A stretch of 64,000 bases of DNA from Celeribacter naphthalenivorans (GCF_020524585.1 NZ_JAIVLK010000003.1:124001-188000), one strand, 5' to 3'; shown: positions 46,053 through 56,210, numbered from the stretch's first letter. A program made the numbers and translations. Notes: generated from the sequence alone by a model not told the origin.

Positions 46053-47105
46053 CTATTTGGCCCCGAACCATTTGCGATAAATCGTGTCATAGGTCCCGTT
46101 TTCGCGAAGCTTCAACAGGCTGTGATTGATCTGATCGGCATAGGGAGAGCTGGTCGGCAAAGCGATGCCGTAGTTTTCCGGCAGGAAAATCGGCCCCACC
46201 ATGCGCCCCACGCCCCGGCCCTCGTGGTTCACATAATAGGCCAGGATCGGCGCATCGAAGACGACAGCATCAATATCGTCATTCTCAAACGCCTCGATCA
46301 ACTCCCCGGGATTCGCGTAATCCACAAAATTGAGGTCGCGACGCATAAGGAATTCGGCCGCCGTCGAATTGGCAACGGTGCCAATGGATTTGCCATAAAG
46401 ATCGCCAATGCCGGAGACGTTCGACTGGATTGCCTCGACTGTCAGCACGGCTGTGATCCGGGCAACGAAGACAGACACAATAAACAGAGACGAAATCACC
46501 AGAAAGACACCAAAAACGCGGCCCAGCGGGGAGCGGGGCTGACGCTCTTCGAAACCGCCATTCACAACGAGGTTCAGGGCCCACCAAAAGGCCGGGAACA
46601 TCGCCTTGCGCGCGGGCATGTTGAAATACTCTTGGTGATGTTTCTCGAAATACCACATCAACATGCCACCGCCGAACAACAGGGCGAAGGCTCCAGCAAT
46701 GTACAAAAGCATGTCTGTTGAGAGAATCGCGGACCAAATCGTGACCTCGCCGCCATCGGCCCGCGTCATGATTTGAAGCCCGGCTTCGAAGATCGGCTGG
46801 GTGAAGTCCATGACCAATTCACGGTTTGAGGTGATCGAGATATTCGCAATGGCGGCATCCGCCTCGCCGGCCTCGATTTCCCCCAGCATCTCCGCAAAAC
46901 TGTCGACGCGCGTGATGCTATAGCTCCAGCCAAGATCCTCAGCCAGAGCCTCCCACAGCTCCATGGAAAAGCCGGTTTGCTCGCCATCGACTTCCATCGA
47001 AAATGGCACACGCGTGATGGTCATGACCCGGTGGTCCTGAGCCGCGGTCATGTGGGGGGCAAACAGCACAAAGAGTGTCGCAAAAACGCGAAGAACATGT
47101 TTCAT
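46053..47105 (-). CDS. GluR0-like ligand-gated ion channel
   Basis: A 350-residue prokaryotic ionotropic glutamate receptor-type protein. Signal peptide MKHVLRVFATLFVLFAPHMTAAQ. The ligand-binding domain is split into two lobes (about 25-125 and 225-350) by a membrane module: helix about 131-152, a re-entrant pore loop (168-195) and a second helix about 197-222. The loop reads WWALNLVVNGGFEE where GluR0 has a potassium filter TVGYGD, so selectivity should differ or conduction may be absent. The binding lobes recall amino-acid-binding proteins. It is convergent with the upstream small gene and divergent from dapE. Confidence 0.78.
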   Translation of the reverse strand: MKHVLRVFATLFVLFAPHMTAAQDHRVMTITRVPFSMEVDGEQTGFSMELWEALAEDLGWSYSITRVDSFAEMLGEIEAGEADAAIANISITSNRELVMDFTQPIFEAGLQIMTRADGGEVTIWSAILSTDMLLYIAGAFALLFGGGMLMWYFEKHHQEYFNMPARKAMFPAFWWALNLVVNGGFEERQPRSPLGRVFGVFLVISSLFIVSVFVARITAVLTVEAIQSNVSGIGDLYGKSIGTVANSTAAEFLMRRDLNFVDYANPGELIEAFENDDIDAVVFDAPILAYYVNHEGRGVGRMVGPIFLPENYGIALPTSSPYADQINHSLLKLRENGTYDTIYRKWFGAK

Positions 47106-47344
47106 CGGATTCCCTCATCTATCTGCGCATATGGCATAGCCCACGGGTCTCTTTCAATCGTCGATCATGAGAGGAGGCCCGCGTTAAAGGTCAGAGATAA
47201 CGAGGTGACATAAGTGCAACGACTTCGTGTCGCATAAGCCTCATGGTCGTCCTGTTCGGTATCGCCCTCACGGCACAAGCTTCGCATTGCCCCTCGGCGC
47301 TGGCCTCGGTAACTCTACAGGGGAACACTGCCAAAGGACGCCTC

Positions 47345-48490
47345 ATGCCCCTAGACCCCGTCGATTTGACCGCCGCCCTCATTCGCTGCCCAAGCGTGAC
47401 GCCGATTGAAGGTGGTGCGCTGGAACTGCTCGATAGAACTTTGACTGAGGCCGGGTTTGCCTGCACTCGGGTCGACCGCAACGGCACGCCAAACCTTTTT
47501 GCTCGCTGGGGCGATAAGGCCGCTCCGCGCACGCTGGGCTTTAACGGCCATACGGATGTGGTTCCGGTAGGGGACGAGGCGGCCTGGACCTGCGACCCCT
47601 TTGGTGGTGAGATCAAGGACGGCAAGCTTTGGGGTCGGGGAGCGACCGATATGAAGTCCGGGGTCGCCGCTTTCGTGGCCGCTGCCTGCGATTATGCGAC
47701 CCAAACCCAGCCAAAAGACACTGCAATCGTCATCACCATCACGGGCGATGAGGAAGGCGATGCGACAGACGGCACCATCGCGCTATTGGACTTTATGGAC
47801 ACGACAGGAGAGGTGATGACCGACTGTATCGTTGGCGAACCGACCTGTCCGAACACCATGGGCGAGATGATAAAAATCGGACGCCGCGGGTCGATCACGG
47901 GCTACTTTACCGCACGCGGCACGCAGGGACATGTCGCCTACCCGCAACAGACCAACAATCCCGTCCCCGCTCTGGCCGGCCTCATGGCGGAGCTGTCGGC
48001 GCATAGTCTTGATCAGGGAACGGAGCATTTCGATCCTTCCAACCTCGAAGTCACGACCTTTGATGTTGGCAATGCCGCCACCAACGTCGTGCCTGCGCAG
48101 GCCCAGTCCACCGTCAACATCCGCTTCAACGATGCACATAGCGGCGCCTCTCTGAGCGATTGGATGCGCGCGAAAGCCAAAGTCACCGCTGAGCGTACCG
48201 GCATCGAGATCGATGTAGCGTTCCAGATTTCGGGCGAAAGCTTTTTGACGCCGCCCGGGGCATTTGTCGATCTGGTGGCGAATGCCGTTGCCACGGAAAC
48301 GGGCGTGACCCCGATCCTGTCCACGACGGGTGGCACGTCGGATGCGCGCTTTATCAAAAACCACTGCCCCGTGGTCGAATTCGGGCTGGTTGGCAAGACC
48401 ATGCACAAGGTCGACGAGCATGTGGACGTCGAGCACATCAATGCGCTCAAGACTGTCTATTCCCGCCTGATGAGAGACTATTTTGCATGA
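47345..48490 (+). CDS. dapE: Succinyl-diaminopimelate desuccinylase
   Basis: Removes succinate from N-succinyl-LL-diaminopimelate. The 381-residue M20 metallopeptidase-family protein shows the zinc ligand His69 and Asp71 in GFNGHTDVV, the [14 protein letters not shown] motif near 100, the EEGDATDGT segment near 137, and [12 protein letters not shown] near the C-terminus. The ATG at 47345 has AAAGGA upstream; a longer frame begins in the divergent promoter region. Its stop overlaps the next start (ATGA), so it heads a three-gene unit. With dapD it marks the succinylase lysine pathway. Confidence 0.95.
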   Translation: MPLDPVDLTAALIRCPSVTPIEGGALELLDRTLTEAGFACTRVDRNGTPNLFARWGDKAAPRTLGFNGHTDVVPVGDEAAWTCDPFGGEIKDGKLWGRGATDMKSGVAAFVAAACDYATQTQPKDTAIVITITGDEEGDATDGTIALLDFMDTTGEVMTDCIVGEPTCPNTMGEMIKIGRRGSITGYFTARGTQGHVAYPQQTNNPVPALAGLMAELSAHSLDQGTEHFDPSNLEVTTFDVGNAATNVVPAQAQSTVNIRFNDAHSGASLSDWMRAKAKVTAERTGIEIDVAFQISGESFLTPPGAFVDLVANAVATETGVTPILSTTGGTSDARFIKNHCPVVEFGLVGKTMHKVDEHVDVEHINALKTVYSRLMRDYFA

Positions 48491-48912
48491 CCATCACAAT
48501 CTCCCAAACTGAAGATGTCCAAGCCTGCCTTGATCTCAGAATGACCGTTTTTGTCGAAGAGCAAAAGGTCCCTGTCGAGGAAGAAATCGACGACCTGGAC
48601 CCCGTCTCCACACATTTTCTGGCCACCGACGAAAACGGCACGCCTGTCGGCACCGCACGCGTCTATGAAGTTGGCGAAATCGGCAAAATCGGCCGGGTTT
48701 GTGTCGAAAAATCGCAACGCGGGACGGGTCTCGGAGCACGGTTGATTGAGGCATGCCTCACGGAGCTCAAACAGCGCCCTCACCTCAAACAGGCCAAACT
48801 CGGCGCCCAGACCCATGCGATCGGGTTTTACGAACGCTTCGGCTTTCACGTCATCGGCGAGGAATATCTCGACGGCGGCATCCCGCATCAGGATATGGTG
48901 CTGGCCTTGTGA
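48487..48912 (+). CDS. GNAT family N-acetyltransferase
   Basis: A 141-residue acetyl-CoA-dependent transferase. It resembles the YjcF/ElaA type: [29 protein letters not shown] near residue 18, the acetyl-CoA loop QRGTGLG near 79 and [26 protein letters not shown] near the end. The ATG overlaps the dapE stop by 4 bases, and its end overlaps the next gene by 4, so the three are translationally coupled. The acceptor is unknown. Confidence 0.88.
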   Translation: MTITISQTEDVQACLDLRMTVFVEEQKVPVEEEIDDLDPVSTHFLATDENGTPVGTARVYEVGEIGKIGRVCVEKSQRGTGLGARLIEACLTELKQRPHLKQAKLGAQTHAIGFYERFGFHVIGEEYLDGGIPHQDMVLAL

Positions 48913-49499
48913 AACCCTGTCTGGTCGTCATGGTGAAAGAACCGCGTGCGGGACGGGTAAAAACCCGTCTTGCGCAGGATTTGGGTCTTATTTCGGCGAC
49001 ATGGTGGTATCGGCATCAGGCGCTGAGAACACTCCGCACCCTGACCGATCCGCGATGGGACACGGTCCTCGCCGTCACACCAGACCGTGAGGGTTTACAA
49101 AGTTCATTTTGGCCAGAGCATTTTCCCCGCATCCCACAAGGACCGGGACATCTCGGCCAACGCATGGCACGGGCCTTGCTCCGCATGGCGCCACGCCCGA
49201 CCTGCCTCATCGGGTCAGATATACCCGACATCAAAAAGTCCCATATTGCCACCGCTTTCACTGCATTAGGGTCACATACTGCCTGTCTCGGCCCCGCCAC
49301 GGATGGTGGATATTGGCTGATCGGCTTACGTCATCCTGCGCGACAGCCGGCTGGCTTTCTGGATCATGTGCGCTGGTCGACAGAATGGGCCAAAGCAGAC
49401 ACGATTGCCTCAGCCAAATCTCTGAATTGGGCTGAATTAGAGACGCTTTCTGACATCGACACCGGCGCGGATTATGCGCAATGGGTGGCCCGTCTGTGA
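48909..49499 (+). CDS. DUF2064 / TIGR04282-type nucleotide-diphospho-sugar transferase-like protein
   Basis: A 196-residue GT-A-fold protein starting with GTG at 48909 (GTGA overlap with the GNAT stop). The conserved pattern VVMVKEPRAGRVKTRLAQDLG near residue 8, LIGSDIPDI near 100 and GPATDGGYWLIGL near 123 match family TIGR04282, some members of which work in arsenosugar synthesis, although no arsenic genes are adjacent. It ends the dapE unit; the stop is 62 bp before rnr. A longer in-frame reading from 48753 lies inside the GNAT gene and is rejected. Confidence 0.75.
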   Translation: MKPCLVVMVKEPRAGRVKTRLAQDLGLISATWWYRHQALRTLRTLTDPRWDTVLAVTPDREGLQSSFWPEHFPRIPQGPGHLGQRMARALLRMAPRPTCLIGSDIPDIKKSHIATAFTALGSHTACLGPATDGGYWLIGLRHPARQPAGFLDHVRWSTEWAKADTIASAKSLNWAELETLSDIDTGADYAQWVARL

Positions 49500-49561
49500 A
49501 ATCCTCGCGACAGCGTGCTTTGCCAGTGGTGAGGCGCATCGGCTCATGGTAGAATCATCCT

Positions 49562-51817
49562 ATGAGCAGGATCCCGACCAAGGACGAAATCCTCCAATGG
49601 ATTTCCGACAACCCGACCCAAACCGCGAAACGCGATATTGCCAAAGCTTTCGGCATCAAAGGCGCCGCGCGGATCGATTTAAAACGCGTTCTCAAGGAGC
49701 TTGAGGACGAGGGACATCTTCGCAAACAGCGCAAGACCTATCGCGATCCCGATAAATTGCCGCCCGTCTCCGTGCTCTCCATCTTGGCGCCAGATCGCGA
49801 TGGCGATTTGTTTGCACGTCCGCTGGAATGGGCTGGCGACGGACAGGAACCCCGCGTCTTGATGTCTCTTCGAGAGAGTGATCCCGCGCTTGGAGAGGGC
49901 GAACGCATCCTTGCCAAACTTCAAGAGGTCAAAGGCGAAGACCATCAATATGTGGCACGTCTGATCCGGAAAATAGGCTCTAATCCACGTAAAATCCTTG
50001 GAATTTATCGCAAAGATGCCGAGGGCGGTCGCGTTGTGCCCATCGACAAGGGCAACGACAAAGATTTTCTCGTGCGTGCTGGCAACGACTATGGTGCCAA
50101 GGACGGCGAGCTCGTCGAAGCCGAGCAGGCCGGTCCCAAAAACCGGATGGGGCTGCCGCAAGCGCGGATCATCACGCGTCTGGGTGATCCCTCTGAACCC
50201 AAAGCCGTCTCTCTCATCGCGATCCATCAACATGGTATCCCGGATGATTTCCCGGACGAGGTCATCGCCGAGGCCGATAAGGCCAGACCTGCGGGGTTGA
50301 AGGGACGCGAGGACCTTCGTGATCTGCCGCTTGTGACCATCGACCCGGCAGATGCCCGGGACCACGATGATGCGGTTTGGGCCGAGTTCGACCCTGACCC
50401 CAAGAATGAAGGCGGCTTTATCCTCTGGGTCGCTATTGCAGATGTGGCGCATTACGTGACGCCCGGTTCGGCGCTGGATCGAGAAGCCTGGAACCGAGGC
50501 AATTCGACCTATTTCCCGGACCGCGTCGTGCCCATGCTGCCGGATCGTCTGTCTGGCGATCTCTGTTCCCTTCACGAAGGTGTGCCGCGCGCCTGTCTTG
50601 CCGTGCGCATGGTGATCGATGCGGATGGCAAAAAGCTATCGCATCGCTTTCTGCGCGGATTGATGAAATCCGCCGCCTCTTTGAACTACGCCGAAGTTCA
50701 GGCCGCCCGTGACGGTCAGATCAACGAGGCCTGCGGCCCGCTGATGGACGAGGTGATCACCCCGCTGTTCGAGGCCTATGAGGCTCTCAAACGCGCGCGC
50801 AAAGCCCGTCAGCCGCTGGATTTGGATCTTCCCGAGCGCGAGATCGTGCTGGGTGAAGATGGGCGTGTGAGTTCTGTGGCGCTGGCCGAACGCTATGATG
50901 CGCATAAGCTGATCGAAGAGTTCATGGTTCTGGCCAATGTGGCCGCGGCCGAGGAGTTGTTCCACCGCAACCGCCCGCTTTTGTACCGTGTGCACGAGGA
51001 ACCCTCGGACGAAAAAATGGATGCGCTGCGCGAGGTGGCCCAGTCTTCCGGCTTTACGCTCGCCAAAGGTCAGGTGATCCACACCTCTCATCTGAACAAG
51101 CTTTTGGCACAGGCCGAGGGCACCGATCATGACGAGCTGATCAACATCTCCACTCTGCGCTCGATGACGCAGGCCTATTACCACCCCGAGAACTACGGCC
51201 ACTTTGGACTGGCACTGCGGTCCTACGCGCATTTCACATCGCCGATCCGTCGCTATGCCGATCTGATCGTGCACCGCGCGCTGATCTCGGCACATGGTTG
51301 GGGCAAGGATGGGCTGTCTGCCGAAGAGATCGAAAGGCTCGAAGCCACCGCAAAACACATCTCCGAGACCGAGCGGCGCTCGATGACGGCGGAACGCGAC
51401 ACCAATGATCGCTACCTTGCCGCCTACCTGAGCGAGCGCGTTGGCAATGAGATGACCGGGCATATTTCCGGCATTCAGAAATTCGGCGCTTTCGTCAAAC
51501 TGGATGAAACCGGTGCCGATGGGTTGGTGCCCGTGCGGACCATGGGCGCCGAGTTTTTCCATTTCGATCCGGAGGAACAAAGCCTCATGGGGGCCGACAC
51601 CGGCATCGTGATTTCCATCGGGCAAAAGGTCACCGTTCGGATCGCCGAGGCTGTGCCGGTGACTGGGGGGCTGGAGCTGGAGCTTCTGTCTGTCGATGGC
51701 GCCATGTTGCCCCGTGGCCCGCGTCGCGCCAAAGGTCGGCCAGTATCGCGCAAGTACAACAAGAGCAAAGCCAAAAAAGCCAAGATTCAGAAAAAGGTAC
51801 AGCGCCGCAGGAAATAA
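49562..51817 (+). CDS. rnr: Ribonuclease R
   Basis: A 751-residue 3'-5' exoribonuclease that degrades structured RNA. An N-terminal winged-helix region (about 1-60) is followed by cold-shock domains, the RNB catalytic domain with DPADARDHDDAVWAE near 262-276 (the clustered Asp residues that bind metal), an S1 domain (TGHISGIQKFGAFVKLDETGADGLVP near 635) and a Lys/Arg-rich tail (KYNKSKAKKAKIQKKVQRRRK) that aids RNA binding. The ATG at 49562 follows a weak AGAATCATCCT leader. The length fits RNase R rather than RNase II. Confidence 0.94.
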   Translation: MSRIPTKDEILQWISDNPTQTAKRDIAKAFGIKGAARIDLKRVLKELEDEGHLRKQRKTYRDPDKLPPVSVLSILAPDRDGDLFARPLEWAGDGQEPRVLMSLRESDPALGEGERILAKLQEVKGEDHQYVARLIRKIGSNPRKILGIYRKDAEGGRVVPIDKGNDKDFLVRAGNDYGAKDGELVEAEQAGPKNRMGLPQARIITRLGDPSEPKAVSLIAIHQHGIPDDFPDEVIAEADKARPAGLKGREDLRDLPLVTIDPADARDHDDAVWAEFDPDPKNEGGFILWVAIADVAHYVTPGSALDREAWNRGNSTYFPDRVVPMLPDRLSGDLCSLHEGVPRACLAVRMVIDADGKKLSHRFLRGLMKSAASLNYAEVQAARDGQINEACGPLMDEVITPLFEAYEALKRARKARQPLDLDLPEREIVLGEDGRVSSVALAERYDAHKLIEEFMVLANVAAAEELFHRNRPLLYRVHEEPSDEKMDALREVAQSSGFTLAKGQVIHTSHLNKLLAQAEGTDHDELINISTLRSMTQAYYHPENYGHFGLALRSYAHFTSPIRRYADLIVHRALISAHGWGKDGLSAEEIERLEATAKHISETERRSMTAERDTNDRYLAAYLSERVGNEMTGHISGIQKFGAFVKLDETGADGLVPVRTMGAEFFHFDPEEQSLMGADTGIVISIGQKVTVRIAEAVPVTGGLELELLSVDGAMLPRGPRRAKGRPVSRKYNKSKAKKAKIQKKVQRRRK

Positions 51818-51912
51818 CATCGCAGCGGAAATTTGCCGCCCGCGATTTGTCCTGTTCAAGCCACAGGCCGATTCAGTTTAGCCTGAGACAAAATTAAAAT
51901 GGAGCAGTCAGC

Positions 51913-53169
51913 ATGCGTTCTCTTGTTCTTGGTGCCGCCGGTATTCTTCTCGGCCTTGGCCTGTCCTCAATGTCGGCGCAAACGCCGGGTCGAATGATCG
52001 AAACCCCGCCCCAACTTCCAGGAGCTCATTTGGTGCAAAATGTGGCATCTCAGGCCGGATTCGAGACTTGGATCGCGAATTTCAAACAGCGTGCGCGGCG
52101 CGAAGGCATCTCCGAAACAGTGCTGACGCAGGCGTTTCGTGGCGTTCACTACAACACGGATGTGATCGCCAAAGACCGTCGGCAATCCGAGTTCACCCGG
52201 CAGATCTGGGATTATCTCGACAGCGCCGCCTCCCCCACCCGCGTCTCGAACGGCCAGAAAGCGATGCGGCAGCATGCCCGCACGCTGGATGCGATCGAAC
52301 GCCGCTTTGGTGTCGACAAATATGTCGTGGCGGCTGTCTGGGGGCTGGAAAGCGCTTACGGCGAGCATCGCGGCGACATCAATGTGATCGAGGCGATGGC
52401 GACGCTGGCCTATGACGGGCGACGCGGCGCGTTTTTCGAACAACAGCTCATCGCAGCTCTGAAAATTCTGCAAAAAGGCGACACCCATCCCCGCAATATG
52501 AAGGGCAGCTGGGCGGGTGCCATGGGGCACACCCAGTTCATCCCGACGTCCTTTGAGGCCTTCGCGGTCGATGGCGATGGCGATGGCAAGCGGGACATCT
52601 GGTCGGATGACCCGACGGATGCACTGGCCTCCACCGCCGCCTATCTCGCGCGGCATGGCTGGAACAAGGGTCAGCCATGGGGCGTCGAAGTGCGTCTTCC
52701 GCGCGGGTTCGACTATAGTTCCGCGCGTCGGAACAATATGCGCAGCCCCGCGGATTGGGCCGCTTTGGGCGTGGTTGGGGTCGATGGCAAGGCTGTGCCG
52801 AACTATGGCCGCGCCTCGATCCTCTTGCCCGCAGGCTCTGCCGGGGCGGCCTTTATGATCTTTGACAACTTCGCGGTGATCGAACGCTACAACAAGGCGG
52901 ATGCCTATGTGATCGGCGTCGGCCACCTGTCGGATCGGCTCAAGGGCGGGCCTGCTATTCAGGCCTCTTGGCCGCGCGGGTATCAGCCGCTGTCCTTCGA
53001 TGAAAAGAAGAAAATGCAGCGGATTTTGACCCGCAAAGGCTTTTTGGATGACAAGGTGGACGGCATCATCGGTCCGAACACGATCAATGCCATCCGCGCG
53101 TTTCAGACCTCCATCGGGGTCACCCCCGACGGCTATCCGTCACAGGAATTGCTGAAACAACTGCGCTGA
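51913..53169 (+). CDS. Lytic murein transglycosylase (MltB-like) with peptidoglycan-binding domain
   Basis: A 418-residue exported enzyme that cleaves the MurNAc-GlcNAc bond with formation of the anhydro product. The N-terminus (MRSLVLGAAGILLGLGLSSMSAQ) is a signal peptide without a lipobox. The GH103 domain has the catalytic Glu146 in AAVWGLESAYGEHRGDI and the GAMGHTQFIPTSF segment near 205, and the C-terminus is a PG-binding-1 domain (KGFLDDKVDGIIGPNTINAIRAFQ). AATGGAGCAG precedes the ATG. It converges on rppH with three bases between. Confidence 0.92.
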   Translation: MRSLVLGAAGILLGLGLSSMSAQTPGRMIETPPQLPGAHLVQNVASQAGFETWIANFKQRARREGISETVLTQAFRGVHYNTDVIAKDRRQSEFTRQIWDYLDSAASPTRVSNGQKAMRQHARTLDAIERRFGVDKYVVAAVWGLESAYGEHRGDINVIEAMATLAYDGRRGAFFEQQLIAALKILQKGDTHPRNMKGSWAGAMGHTQFIPTSFEAFAVDGDGDGKRDIWSDDPTDALASTAAYLARHGWNKGQPWGVEVRLPRGFDYSSARRNNMRSPADWAALGVVGVDGKAVPNYGRASILLPAGSAGAAFMIFDNFAVIERYNKADAYVIGVGHLSDRLKGGPAIQASWPRGYQPLSFDEKKKMQRILTRKGFLDDKVDGIIGPNTINAIRAFQTSIGVTPDGYPSQELLKQLR

Positions 53170-53172
53170 TTT

Positions 53173-53652
53173 CTAGGCAAGGTGGCCGGAAAACTCGGCC
53201 ACCAATGCCTCGTAGATGTCACGTTTGAACGGCACGATATCAGAGACCAATTCAGCCGAAGTCGACCATTTCCACTGACCGAACTCCGGATGATCCGTCT
53301 CGATATTGATCGCCGTTTCCGGCCCCGTGAGACGCAGCACGAACCAGAGCTGTTTCTGGCCGCGATATTTGCCCTTCCAGACCTTGCCCAAGAGGTGATC
53401 CGGCAAATCATAGGTCAGCCAATCCGAGGTCTGCGCAACGACCTCGACCTGATCGGCGGTCACCCCGATCTCTTCCCACAATTCCCGCAAGGCCGCCTCT
53501 TGCGGCATCTCACCCGGATCAATCCCGCCCTGCGGCATTTGCCAGGCACCCGGCGTGTCGATGCGTTCGCCGACAAAGACCTGGCCTTTGTCGTTCAACA
53601 ACATGACGCCCACGCAGGGGCGATAGGGAAGCGTGGAGAAATCTGTGCTCAT
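53173..53652 (-). CDS. rppH: RNA pyrophosphohydrolase
   Basis: Removes pyrophosphate from 5'-triphosphorylated RNA, starting RNase E-dependent decay. The 159-residue Nudix protein has the complete box [20 protein letters not shown] with IGV (residues 42-64), preceded by [11 protein letters not shown] and followed by [30 protein letters not shown], typical of RppH. It is the last gene of the minus-strand envelope block, after ctpA, with a terminator-like hairpin in the 65-bp gap. Confidence 0.94.
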   Translation of the reverse strand: MSTDFSTLPYRPCVGVMLLNDKGQVFVGERIDTPGAWQMPQGGIDPGEMPQEAALRELWEEIGVTADQVEVVAQTSDWLTYDLPDHLLGKVWKGKYRGQKQLWFVLRLTGPETAINIETDHPEFGQWKWSTSAELVSDIVPFKRDIYEALVAEFSGHLA

Positions 53653-53669
53653 GAGTCTTCTTGCCTTCA

Positions 53670-53695
53670 GGAAAAGGGGCGCTCAATGCGCCCCC
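53670..53695 (-). terminator. Terminator or attenuator between ctpA and rppH
   Basis: On the minus strand GGGGCGC ATTGA GCGCCCC is a 7-bp stem with a 5-nt loop followed by TTTTCC. It lies 23 bp past the ctpA stop and 18 bp before the rppH start, so part of the rppH signal may be read-through. Confidence 0.7.
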
Positions 53696-53717
53696 TTATA
53701 AGCTCTGTTGTGTGGGA

Positions 53718-55043
53718 TCAGTTGCCGATTTTCGACAGGCCTTTCAAAAGGTCGATCGCATAGGCCAGTTGGAAGTCCTCATCGCGCAGTTTCGCAGCCT
53801 CTTCGGCGGCGGCGCGTTCCTCTTCGATCTTGGCACGTTCGTCTTCGGTCAGGCTGTCATTGTCCAGCGCACCGCGCAGATCGGCCTCGGAACGGAACGT
53901 CGGCGTGTCCTCTGTCTCTTCCGTGGCAGGCTGGCGCGGCGGTTGTTGCACAACGATGTCCGGCGAAATGCCCAGCGCCTGAATCGAACGACCCGACGGC
54001 GTGTAATACCGCGCCGTGGTCAGACGCATCGCACCGTCAGAACGCAGCGGCATGACGGTCTGAACCGAGCCTTTGCCGAAAGATTTGGTGCCGACCACAA
54101 CCGCGCGGTGATGGTCCTGAAGCGCGCCGGACACAATCTCGGACGCCGAGGCAGAGCCGCCGTTGATCAGCACGACAATCGGTTTGCCCTCGGCCAGATC
54201 GCCCGCTGTGGCGTTCACGCGCGTGCTTTCTTCGGGGGAACGGCCACGGGTGGAGACGATCTCACCCTCATCGAGGAAGGCGTCAGAGACCTTGATCGCC
54301 TGATCCAAAAGACCGCCCGGGTTGTTGCGCAGATCGACGATGATGCCGTCGACATTATCGATGCCGCCCAGCTCTTCGATCCCCTCTTTCAACCCGCTTT
54401 CCAGATTAGGATAGGTCTGGTCGTTAAAGGTCGTGACACGCAGCACAATGGCATGATCTTCGACACGCGAGCGCACGGCGGTGAGTTTGATCGTGTCGCG
54501 GATGATCGACACGTCAAACGGATCGTCGACCCCTTCGCGCACCACGGTGATGATGATCTCGGAGCCGACCGGCCCGCGCATCATCTCCACGGTTTCGTCC
54601 AAAGTCATGCCCAGAACGCTTTGCCCGTCCACGCCAGTGATGAAATCACCCGCTTCGATCCCGGCGATGTCCGCAGGCGTCCCGTCCATCGGGGCGACGA
54701 CTTTGACAAAGCCCTCTTCTTGCGTCACCTCGATGCCAAGACCGCCAAAGGAGCCGGAGGTCTGCACCCGCATGTCTTCGGCGTCTTTCGGCGACAGGTA
54801 AGACGAATGCGGATCGAGCGAAGAGAGCATGCCGTCAATCGCGGCCTCGACCAGTTCCTCTGCATCGACCTCTTCGACATATTGCGCGCGGATGCGTTCG
54901 AACACATCGCCGAACAGGTCGAGCTGTTCATAGACATTCGACGATTTTTCCGCCTCCTGCGCCAAAAGCGGCCCCGCGAACTGGGTCGAGATCAACGTGC
55001 CTGCAAGGATGCCGGCCACGCCAGCCATCATGTATTTTTTCAT
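53718..55043 (-). CDS. ctpA: C-terminal processing peptidase CtpA (S41)
   Basis: A 441-residue periplasmic serine protease. Signal anchor MKKYMMAGVAGILAGTLIST at the N-terminus, a PDZ domain (about 95-175) containing GGLGIEVTQEEGFVKVVAPMDGTPA, and the catalytic core. The Ser-Lys dyad is visible as GGSASASEI (Ser near 299) and SFGKGSVQ (Lys near 324). In proteobacteria CtpA often acts on cell-wall hydrolases. It follows envC with 45 bp between, in keeping with an envelope role. The C-terminal region has a Glu/Ala-rich coiled coil. Confidence 0.95.
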   Translation of the reverse strand: MKKYMMAGVAGILAGTLISTQFAGPLLAQEAEKSSNVYEQLDLFGDVFERIRAQYVEEVDAEELVEAAIDGMLSSLDPHSSYLSPKDAEDMRVQTSGSFGGLGIEVTQEEGFVKVVAPMDGTPADIAGIEAGDFITGVDGQSVLGMTLDETVEMMRGPVGSEIIITVVREGVDDPFDVSIIRDTIKLTAVRSRVEDHAIVLRVTTFNDQTYPNLESGLKEGIEELGGIDNVDGIIVDLRNNPGGLLDQAIKVSDAFLDEGEIVSTRGRSPEESTRVNATAGDLAEGKPIVVLINGGSASASEIVSGALQDHHRAVVVGTKSFGKGSVQTVMPLRSDGAMRLTTARYYTPSGRSIQALGISPDIVVQQPPRQPATEETEDTPTFRSEADLRGALDNDSLTEDERAKIEEERAAAEEAAKLRDEDFQLAYAIDLLKGLSKIGN

Positions 55044-55088
55044 CTCATTCCTCTCTCACGAACCCACATCTGCAAGTTCTGGATCGTC

Positions 55089-56210
55089 TCAAAGCGGACC
55101 ACCAGCGAACCACCGTTCCGGGTTCACGGGCCGACCGCCCTCTCTTACCTCTATATAAAGCGTCTCCGACAGACTCGCGCCAGTGCCTTGGGTGGCATTT
55201 TTGACAAAGTCGTCGAGATCGGGGGATGCGCCCCCCATGAGACCAACGGCCGTGCCGGCGGGAATGACCGCACCGACATCACCATAGACCTCATCCAGCC
55301 CGGCCAAAATGAGCAATAGATCATTTCCGGGCTCAAGGATGATCACGTTTCCGTAGTCGAGAAACGGTCCCTTATAACGCACAGTGGCGGGCCAGGGTGT
55401 GGTCACCAACGACAAGGGCCGCGTCGCCCAGAGCCAGCCCGGGCGTTTTACCCCCGCCGCATCGGCTTCTTCAAAGCCCCGCAACGGTCGTCCCGGCACG
55501 GGAGCCTCCCATGTGCCCGGCTCCATCGCTGGCATGGGCGCAATCCCATCGACCACATCCATCACCGCCAGACCCGAGGCAAAGGCTTCGAGCGTTTCCG
55601 AGCTGTCGATCAGCGTCTTGATCCGCTCCGGGTCCATGGTGAAGCGGCGCGGAAGATCGGTACGGTCGGACATGGCCTGCGACAGATCGGTACGCGCCTG
55701 TTGCACGTCTTGAAGCCCTTGCGACAGTGTCTCCAAGGCCTCGCTCTGCAACTCGCGCAGGATTTGTACCTCTTCGAGGCGGATGCGCATGTCTTCGACC
55801 TCGGCCTGAACCGCGGGCGCAACGGAGGCCACCAACATGCCTGCCCGCGCCTGACCCAGTGGCCCGTTCGGATGCACCAAGGCTTCGGGCGAGGCATCGG
55901 GTTTCATACCGATAAGAACCCCCAAAAGCTGGGCATATTGCCCGCTTTCATCAGTGAACTCACGCGACAGTTCACTTTCGCGCAAAGACACCTGTCTGAG
56001 ACCCGAACGCATGGCTTCGAGACCATCTTCATAGGCGCGCACGACGCCTGTCAGGGCCTTGACCCGGTCCGGCGCGGACTCTGCGGCCTCCAAGCGGCTA
56101 TGCGCATCGTTGAATTGCTGAACCGCCAGCTCGGCCAGGGCCGCCGGGCTTTCTTGGGCCATGACCGGCGTGGCCAGCACCAAGGCAATGGCTGCGATCA
56201 GGGTCTTCAT
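55089..56210 (-). CDS. envC: EnvC-like murein hydrolase activator
   Basis: A 373-residue exported protein (signal MKTLIAAIALVLATPVMAQ) with a long coiled-coil region (about 25-190) and a C-terminal LytM-type domain. The LytM core reads DYGNVIILEPGNDLLLILAGL where active M23 enzymes have the His-x-x-x-Asp and His-x-His zinc ligands, so zinc ligands are lost and it should activate amidases rather than cleave. Such proteins act at the division septum. Its ATG overlaps the gpmI stop by 4 bases, and ctpA follows. Confidence 0.9.
   Translation of the reverse strand: MKTLIAAIALVLATPVMAQESPAALAELAVQQFNDAHSRLEAAESAPDRVKALTGVVRAYEDGLEAMRSGLRQVSLRESELSREFTDESGQYAQLLGVLIGMKPDASPEALVHPNGPLGQARAGMLVASVAPAVQAEVEDMRIRLEEVQILRELQSEALETLSQGLQDVQQARTDLSQAMSDRTDLPRRFTMDPERIKTLIDSSETLEAFASGLAVMDVVDGIAPMPAMEPGTWEAPVPGRPLRGFEEADAAGVKRPGWLWATRPLSLVTTPWPATVRYKGPFLDYGNVIILEPGNDLLLILAGLDEVYGDVGAVIPAGTAVGLMGGASPDLDDFVKNATQGTGASLSETLYIEVREGGRPVNPERWFAGGPL

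Noticed and set aside
47243-47344. 34-codon N-terminal extension of dapE
   Set aside because: No ribosome site is present there, while AAAGGA precedes the ATG at 47345, which matches the usual DapE N-terminus.
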